A DNA stretch of 64,000 nt from Cordylochernes scorpioides (Eukaryota > Arthropoda > Arachnida > Pseudoscorpiones > Chernetidae), in the NCBI GenBank assembly GCA_030710605.1, contig CP092874.1, forward strand, positions 73,535,044-73,599,043. Reading direction: 5' to 3'. The notes under the pieces were generated by a model, which saw nothing but the letters and a program-made list of their open reading frames with translations, was not told where the DNA came from and did not search any database. The position numbers and the translations under genes are program-made. Position 1 is the first letter of the stretch. Every line of letters begins with the position of its first letter. Positions 56,680-64,000 of this stretch are shown in pieces.

Positions 56680-56860
56680 GGGGGTCGGTGGAAGGATGGT
56701 CTAAACCCTTGGTTTTCGATCGCTACGACGCAGGTTCGATTCCAGCATTGGGCACTTTTTTCTGATAAAAAAAAAATTATACGCCAATGGCCCCCGATTC
56801 TTGCAAAATTACAACCCCACCAGCGAACGCAAGTAACCAAAAACGAGAAAAAAGAACTGT
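56680..56860 (+). repeat. tRNA-derived SINE, second family, copy 2
   Basis: Same head and tail as 48455-48650, with a better T-arm (CAGGTTCGATTCC). Confidence 0.7.
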
Positions 56861-56896
56861 GTACAAAAGAAAGAAGTGTCTGGCAATATGTACAAT

Positions 56897-57450
56897 CAGT
56901 ATAATATAAATTATCAGTTTCTTAAAAGATATTTGTTGCTATATAATTTAGAATATATCTACAAAAGGTATTAAATTTAATATACATTTCTTTACTGGAA
57001 ATAAAAATACTTGGATCTGTTACTATTAAAATATTGTCGATACTGTAGTCTTGAAAAATAGGACAATCCAGTAAAAGATATATTGAGGTTTGTTCCTCAT
57101 GTCCACAAAAACAACTCGAGTCTTCCAACGCTTTAATTATTTTTAAAAAAGCTTTTGAAATTTCCATGATTATAAATGAATTGAGAATTATGAAAGTTTG
57201 GTCGGAAATATTTTGGTATGTTGTTAGGGAAAAAGCTTTGAAAAGTTTCATTTGTGTTTTTCTTTAAAGTAGCCATTTTAAATTCAATAAATTCCGTTAT
57301 TATGCTTGGGATATCTAAATTGTATTTTTGTTTTTCTTCTAAATTTATATTATTTAATTCATATTTAATTTCTTTGGATTCAATGAAATCGTTAAGCAAA
57401 TGATGATATTTCATTTTCTTCATTGGAACTTGGCCATAGATAAGAATCAT
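56897..57450 (-). mobile_element. Non-LTR retrotransposon ORF2 C-terminal fragment
   Basis: Two minus frames: FQSFFPNNIPKYFRPNFHNS then, after a frameshift, ALEDSSCFCGHEEQTSIYLL with LLDCPIF, and MYIKFNTFCRYILNYIATN. 3' portion shared with 2974-3150. Confidence 0.8.
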
Positions 57451-57829
57451 AGTTGAAGGTGGTTGATAAGTTATTAATCTGTTCTAGAAAAACATTCCTG
57501 GGTCCATTTGAATGAAAGCACTAGTTCTTATCATAAGAGATCGACTGTAAAACATGACTACTACTGGATATGATCTTTAATGTTAAGTTAGTCCATGTCA
57601 GATCTTTTTGATTTTACAGATGTGGCAATGCAAGATGAGTCTCATGGTTGGTATGTCTGGTTATCTATTACATTGCTACGATGAAACAGTACAAGCCATG
57701 ATGCATTGTGTTTGTTTCTACTGTAAGTGTTTCTAATATTGAATATTCACCTTAAACGGTGCCGTGGCATTGCATTGTTGCATTATATCACTGAATGGTT
57801 AATTTTACTATTTGAACCTTTTAAAAGTA

Positions 57830-58185
57830 CCATCTTCGCCTTTGCCGGCCCCAAGCCCGGATGAAAAAGGAAGAGGGGGAGCAGTAACAAGCTCACTAAA
57901 AAACCTGGGCTCAGCTGACCCGGCTGATAGTACCCTGTAAGGGCTCCTAATCCAGGGATACAGGATGAGCAGCGTTTGTACTCCATGTTAGGAGCGGCTG
58001 CACATGGCGTCTGTTCCTCATGTCAGAGGCGACCATTTCTTTTGGAGCTAAGTCGGCCTGCCACTGAGTAGTGCTCCCAGTCTTAATGACAAAGGCAGAC
58101 TCATTATACTTCACCCAATCATGATGGTTTCAAGCTTTACAAGCTTGATACCCTAATATGATTGAGTGGAGATAAGAAAGAAGAA
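57830..58185 (-). repeat. Interspersed repeat shared with 8130-8465
   Basis: Inverse orientation of the 8130 copy, longer. The end ATATGATTGAGTGGAGATAA also occurs at 55500. Confidence 0.6.
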
Positions 58186-59039
58186 GAAGAAAAGTACGAT
58201 CACTTTCCTTTTAGTAAAATTCCAAGTTGGAGTTAAATGCCTCTTTATATCTTTTCACAATTTTCTTATGATAGGTAGAGATCAAGATGACTGAAGGAAT
58301 GTTCCAATGATGTAAACGTCCATTCTTCCGGACAAGCCTTGTTACCAAACTCTATGGTTCTTTAACGACCTCTAGTCCCTCTATAAATTCCATTGTAAGT
58401 TTACTAAAGCGTTTTTAAACGGGTTCTCGCTGGTGGGTGTTGCAGATTGAAGGTTACGCTATCCTCGTTAGTAACTCCATTGTGACTTCAGGGTTGGCAT
58501 ATCAATCAACGGACGTCCAGACACCCAATGTGGTCAGATAGGGGCGTATGCTATCATTTCATCACAATGTCTTCACAGATGCTCATGTCCCCATTACTAA
58601 GTACATACTTCTAATTCTATAGGAATAAATTAAATACTCAATTTTTATTACCTTTGACTGGGAAAATAAAACCAGTAGTACCAATTATTATAGGTCCCAA
58701 TTAACCAATAGTATTTAAATTAGAGTGAAATCTCTAAATGTGCAAAGGCATAAAAACATTCATAATCTTGATATATTTTTGAAGTATTTGATTATAATCA
58801 AATCAGTTTGATAATTATCAATAAGTTTAGTTAGATTTGCCCCAGTTTGTATAACTTGGGGTTGGTAGACTACGAGAAAAAACTCTCCCGTTAGGCGCCA
58901 TCTGTCGAGATCTTCTGTAATTGGAGGTTAAATTAGTTCTCAGTTTAAGACATTTTTTATTTTACAAAGGTGGTCATTCAGGGAGGTAATCTTTCAGGAA
59001 ACTGATTGTTCAGGGAATTGTAAAATGAAAATGATAGTC

Positions 59040-59640
59040 TTTCAGAAAAGTGTGATGGTTCAGGGAGGTTGTCCCTTATGAAAGTGGTCTTTCGGGAAGG
59101 TTGGAGTGAAGGAAGGGGTGTCATAAACGAAAGTACTCATTCAGGGAGGTGGTCGTTCAGAGAGGTGGTCGTTCAGGGAGGTGGTCCCGTATGAAAGTGG
59201 TCTTTCAGGAAGGTTGGAGTGAACGAAGGGGTGTCATAAACAAAAGTACTCATTCAGGGAGGTGGTCGTTCAGGGAGGTGGTCGTTCAGAGAGGTAGCCG
59301 TTCAGAGAGGTATTCGTTCAGGGAGGTGGTCGTTCAAGGAGGTGGTTCCGTATGAAAGTGGTCTTTCAGGAAGGTTGGAGTGAAGGAAGTGGGTCGTGAA
59401 CGAAATTATTCATTCAGGGAGGTGGTCGTTCAGGGAGGTGGTCGTTCAGAGAGGTGGCCGTTCAGGGAGGTGGTCCCGTATGAAAGTGGTCTTTCAGGAA
59501 GGTTGGAGTGAAGGAAGGGGTGTCATAAACGAAAGTACTCATTCAGGGAGGTGGTCGTTCAGGGAGGTGGTCGTTCAGGGAGGTGGTCGTTCAGAGAGGT
59601 GGCCGTTCAGGGAGGTGGTCGTTCAGAAAAGTGGCCGTAA
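59040..59640. repeat. 16-bp minisatellite with higher-order structure
   Basis: Basic unit GTTCAGGGAGGTGGTC. A longer marker (GTGGTCTTTCAGGAAGG) recurs at 59084, 59197, 59358 and 59486: spacings 113, 161 and 128, close to 7, 10 and 8 units. Confidence 0.85.
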
Positions 59641-59885
59641 TGAGGAGTTTTTTTACTTATCATCTTATTTCACACACTCACATTAAAACAAACAAACTTC
59701 CGTTAATTGAGAAAAATTTTGTTTTCTCGAAGAGAATTACTATATTGTGAAAATCATTAAATATTATTCAAGTATAGTTATTATAAAGGCTTTTTTACTT
59801 TTAAGGCTACTATTAGGCTATTCTCGGATTTTATAACGTATTTACTATGGACTTCTACTTTTTGACGAAAGTAAGTGTTAAACAG

Positions 59886-59985
59886 NNNNNNNNNNNNNNN
59901 NNNNNNNNNNNNNNNNNNNNNNNNNNNNNNNNNNNNNNNNNNNNNNNNNNNNNNNNNNNNNNNNNNNNNNNNNNNNNNNNNNNNN
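59886..59985. other. Assembly gap (exactly 100 N)
   Basis: 100 N. Flanking sequence is AT-rich with no gene crossing it that I can see. Confidence 0.97.
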
Positions 59986-60296
59986 AAAGTAATGGTATGT
60001 ACTTTTTTTATTGTAATCTTTGTAGTTTTTGTTTCTATTTTCAAAAAAAAAAAAAATCTATTAATGAAATTGATTGAAAATCCATCAAAGCTTTTTTTTT
60101 TCTACAGCTAACGAACATGGAACGTGGAGGCTTGCTCAAGATGCAATACTTGATTTAATTTCAGATTGTTGAGATGGAAGAAAACATTTAATAATTATGA
60201 AAAAGATCTTTATAAGAGAGGATTCGTCGCCACATTCAAGATTTGATATTCAGTACTAGCCTGGCTGGGTAGGCAGCATTTCTAGCACTATCCTTT

Positions 60297-60401
60297 TATG
60301 GAACGCTTCACGATTTTGCGTGTCATCCTTGCGCAGGGGCCATGCTAATCATCTCTGTGTCGTTCCAATTTTAGTATATGTACCGCCGAACAAGCGTGCA
60401 C
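60297..60401 (-). ncRNA. U6 snRNA copy, probably a pseudogene
   Basis: Minus strand holds ACATATACTAAAATTGGAAC, ACAGAGA, GATTAGCATGG, CCCCTGCGCAAGGATGACAC and GTGAAGCGTTCCATA. The 5' stem-loop is altered (CGC...GCG inner stem) and one base after ACAGAGA differs (T for A). The 3' end reads AAAAGG in place of the T-run, so no Pol III terminator: most likely a retro-derived copy. Confidence 0.8.
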
Positions 60402-61779
60402 TTCCTTTTATGAAGTTGAACGTTCTCAAATTGCATAAGTATTTTCCCTACAGGTTTTCTACATTCTTTTTTCGATAAAAATATTTCTACAATACAAAAT
60501 TTAGCAGTGAAAACTCCCCATCTCTATAGGCCTGACCGAGATATATGTGATGGTATGTGTATTTCTATGTAAAATGTACTACAATTACTTTCTAATTTTA
60601 TATCTCTGCAAAGTCTCATCCAAATACGACAAATTGTAGAAACGTACATAGTCAAACACAAAATTAAAATTTTATTGTCTTTAGTAATTTACACCATTAA
60701 TTAGAGGCTCTAGAGAAATTAGAGGCATTATATATATAATAGGAGCTCTTCATTGGACACGACAAACAACAACAACCATTAATTTAGTATCACCATTATC
60801 CTTTATTTAATTATCTCTGTTCTTTTATGCAAATAAGATCTGATCGGATTTTAATGAAAGTTAAATTTCCATGTCATCCTAATATACCTGTTTTCCTTCA
60901 TAATTCTACGAAGCCAATAGTGCTGCCAGGTTGTATAAGTGGTCTTGAAAGTTTTGCCCTTCTCTTTCTTGCTCAGCCGCTACTGTTGCGAAATGAGTCA
61001 AGTTGCGATGCCCTAAGACATGGTATCTCTTCATCAGCCATATGAAGATTTTCCCTTTAGATGCCATTTTGTGTTCAAGGAAAGGTCTCCATACTTAAGA
61101 TGATTTACTCTACTTTGCATATCAGCTATGAAGGTCTAGTTTGCATAAGTAGGCAGGACATATTTCATTCTCGTCTGCTAATTACCACAATCGTCTGCGG
61201 GGAAATAGAAACTGACAGAACAATGGAGCCACATCCAATATTTCACTGAGGCAACGTGGTGAAATATGGTTCCTTTGTCGATTTCTGAAATTGAAGGATA
61301 TCTTTTAACCTTTTTTTCCCTTCTTCTTGAAAGGTTTTGAAGATTTTTTCCTCCTTTGTGTTCTGTGCTACAAAAAAAAATGACATCTCATTTTATGAAA
61401 AATATAAGCCTAATTCAAAGTGAAATTTCCAATATTTAACAACAAAGATTTCATAATCTTGACTGATTGACATCCTTGATGATGATATGTCACATCGATA
61501 ATATCGGCTTGCGTTAATATCATGTATAGAGGTTTGAATATATGTTAATAGGGTAGTTTCCCCATTTTACCTTCTACATCACAATATTGTAAATTCTCAA
61601 TATATCAGTATTCAATTATAATCCATACAGATACAGGGTGTTGAAAAAGGTATTGCTCAGTTAAAAATAACAACTAGAACCATTTTAAAAATATCTGTAT
61701 TAAAAAAAAGTCTTTAACAATATGTAGTGTCCTATGTCCTAATTTCTCTGGGAGACATTGTATTGCATAGGCTCTCTAA

Positions 61780-62031
61780 TCTATATATATATAAAATTGA
61801 ATGTCTGTCTGTCTGTACTCTATAGATTCAAAACCATACATCCCAATCGCCGTGAAATTTTGGGATATTATTAGGTATATCCCAGGGAGGGTTTTTGAAA
61901 AATAATATTTTGAATATCTTGAATATCCTTAGTTATTTGCAGATTTGTTGATTTAACTAAATGATGATGATTATTTATGTTACATATGTTATATTCAAAT
62001 GACATTTATGTAGGGATAATTTTATTGTTAA
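61780..62031 (+). mobile_element. Helitron 5' end
   Basis: TCTATATATATATAAAATTG followed by TGTCTGTCTGTCTG is a 5' terminus that recurs inverted near 62700-62750. Interrupted at 62031 by another copy. Confidence 0.5.
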
Positions 62032-62750
62032 CTAGCGGATGTACCCGGCTTCGCCCGGGTTTTACCCGAGTAAAGGTTTGTCTAACGAACATTTGTTAGA
62101 ACCAATTCTCTATAAACTTTTAAAAAAATAATAGATATATTTTGATAATTTGAAACTCTTAAATTTGAATATCTCGATAAAGTGAACATTTTTTCCCGGT
62201 CCCTTGAAAAATACTCGATATAAGTTGAATAAAATCAATATTAATTCGTTCCCTCGGTAATTGGAAGTTAAAGGAATAGTATCCTGCCTTGGAATTTTAT
62301 CATTATTCTTGTCTCAAATAAATTGCCGTGTCATCCTGAATTTTGTCTTTCCTAATTTTCTACATTACAAAATCATCGTTTTATCTAGTGAACATTTTTT
62401 ACCGGTCCCTTGAAAAATACTCGATAACTAACTTTGACTTGTGCGCAATTAATAGGTAGAAAATCTTACTTTTGATAAATAATCTTTAAGATAATAAACT
62501 TAGTGGGTAATAAAACTTATAGATAAAAAAAAAACTTGTAACATCGTCGCAATGGGGGCGCTGCTTGTGAGTTAAATCTACAAATCTGCAAATAACTCTA
62601 AGGATATTCAAGATATTCAAGAAATTATTTTTCAGAAACCTTCCCAGTACTATACTAAATAACTTCCCAAAGTTTCATGGCGTTCCAATGAGTGGTTTGG
62701 TCAGGCATAAAGGACAGACACACACACACATACATTCATTTTTATTTTAT
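62032..62750 (-). mobile_element. Helitron, non-autonomous, near complete
   Basis: 3' end at 62032 (CTAG, hairpin CCCGGGCGAAGCCGGGT on the minus strand). The 5' end near 62750 is marked by the inverse of AATGTATGTGTGTGTGTGTC. Internal blocks are shared with 35985-37309. No protein. Confidence 0.6.
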
Positions 62751-62879
62751 TGTTAATTTTCATTTTGATGTATTGTATACATTTGATCATTAATACATTA
62801 TTATTTAGGTATTAAAACTGTCTTTTTGTTCAAAGACAGCAACGTTTGAAGGGTACAGCTAGGTGGAGCAGATAATCAA

Positions 62880-63083
62880 ACATAAAGTTATTTTGCCAAA
62901 CGGGTAACCTTTACTCGGGTAAAAACCTGAATATTATTATCATTAATATCATAATATCATGTGTGTTCCGGAATATTATTATCATTAAAATCATAATATT
63001 ATGTTCCGGAATATTATCAATAATATTCGTTAGGCAAACTTTCTCTCGGATAAAACCCGGGCGAAGCCGGGTACATCCGCTAG
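62880..63083 (+). mobile_element. Helitron 3' end
   Basis: Hairpin ACCCGGGCGAAGCCGGGT at 63055, then ACATCCGCTAG and T. Confidence 0.65.
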
Positions 63084-63426
63084 TATCTTTATATTTAATA
63101 AAAAAATAAAGGTTCTCTGGTAATTTTGACATCACACACATACACTAATTTTTCTGGCGACCTCTATATATAACTCAAGACTTATCTACCTTAAAACTGG
63201 ACTTAGAGTCTTTGTTACGCAAAAGATAGCGTCTTTCTAGTTTTTCACTAGCAGTGACTTCTACTGCATATTCGAAAGGATGATTTAAGCTACTATTAGT
63301 AGTATGAGAATAGGGTTTCATTGTAGTTTTATGGAAAATTAACGAATTGAGCTACGTGACATCGGGATATAAACTGGGATATTTGAATCTTTAGTAGAAA
63401 TTATAAAGATCGGCAGTTAAAGAAGA

Positions 63427-64000
63427 CACCTGCCAAATATTTCCTAAAATGCTGACTTCGAACAGAAAAATAATCGTGTTGATACCTAAAGAAACATGCT
63501 TGAAATGATCGAACAAAACCCTAATTGGAAGAAAAACATACTAAATGGAGGCGAAACTTTGGTTTATGATCCCGAAACTAAACTCCAATCCTTGGAATGG
63601 AAAGGTAAAATTAAGCCAAAAGAACGAAGAATTCTCGTCTTTGCAAGTTAAAAGCTAAGGTTTATTAGTGTCATTCTCCGACATAAAAGGAATTGTACAC
63701 TATGAATACCTTCAGGAAGGGCAAACAATAAATAAGGAAGTTTATTTAAACATTTTGAGATTTCTACGGGAATCAATTCGCCTTAAAAGAAAGGAAATGT
63801 GGAAATTCAAAAATTGGTTTCTCCATCACGACAACGCTCGACCACACATCTGTGCTAAATTTTTCAGCCAAGAACGGCACCCCAATACTTCACCAACCTG
63901 CTTATTCTACAGATTTAGCTCCCAATGACTTTTTCCTATTCCCAATAATCAATATGGCATTGAAAAAGAGGATTTTTGACACTGGAGAAACCACACCATT
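63427..64000 (+). pseudogene. mariner transposase, decayed, cut by window end
   Basis: Order of motifs fits mariner: MLEMIEQNPNWKKNILNGGE, DPETKLQSLEWK, VIFSDIKGIVHYEYLQEGQT, LRESIRLKRKEMWKFKNW and FLHHDNARPHICAKFF, then (other frame) an FSSQ/LAPNDFFLF-like segment. The first catalytic Asp of the usual GDET is Gly (NGGE), and stops and frameshifts are present, so it cannot be active. The second Asp (HHDN) is kept. The 3' part and right terminal repeat lie beyond 64000. Confidence 0.85.

Noticed and set aside
59149-59686. Open frames with GRWSFREVVVQ-type repeats
   Set aside because: By-product of the 16-base minisatellite.

Overview
This window is animal nuclear DNA, most likely from an arthropod. 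It is AT-rich, intron-rich and full of transposable elements. The only host protein-coding gene I recognise with confidence is a dual oxidase (Duox: haem-peroxidase domain, EF-hands, then NADPH oxidase). The residues around its EF-hands read like arthropod Duox. Spliceosomal GT-AG introns, a tRNA-Tyr fragment with an intron, U6 and U2 snRNA sequences, LINEs, a Penelope-like element, Helitrons and Tc1/mariner elements all fit a metazoan genome. I cannot name the species.

Duox lies in two blocks on opposite strands, on either side of a 100-N gap (11018-11117). On the minus strand, reading leftwards, six exons (27960 down to 11124) encode the second half of the peroxidase domain up to the first membrane segment. 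On the plus strand, reading rightwards, four exons (928 to 6418) encode the pre-EF linker, both EF-hands and the start of the next linker. The blocks do not overlap in protein content and follow one another, so one gene has probably been broken by a wrongly oriented contig. The N-terminal exons, the stretch between membrane segment 1 and the pre-EF linker, and the whole NADPH-oxidase half are not visible.

The rest is introns and intergenic DNA made mostly of repeats. Several fragments of non-LTR retrotransposons carry C-terminal Cys/His motifs and 3' ends with covarying stem-loops. A decayed Penelope-like element lies at 17.4-18.4 kb, Helitron ends (hairpin plus CTAG) at about ten sites, a dead Tc1-like element at 34.5-36.0 kb, and a dead mariner at the right edge. 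There are tRNA-headed repeats, a pogo/Tigger-like MITE, and three minisatellites (65 bp at 15.9-16.9 kb, 42 bp at 49.6-50.4 kb, 16 bp at 59.0-59.6 kb).

The most striking pattern is a set of short dispersed repeats, unrelated in most of their sequence, that share one layout: short helix I, a CTGANGA-like core, a hairpin, GAAA, two or four bases, T plus a non-G base, then the other strand of helix I. This is the layout of a minimal type I hammerhead ribozyme. At least six sequence families show it. Several occur as inverted dimers (large palindromes), with three different families side by side at 43.27-44.10 kb. Some cores are canonical (CTGATGA, CTGAAGA) and others deviate consistently (CTGTAGA, TTGATAA), so activity must be tested family by family.
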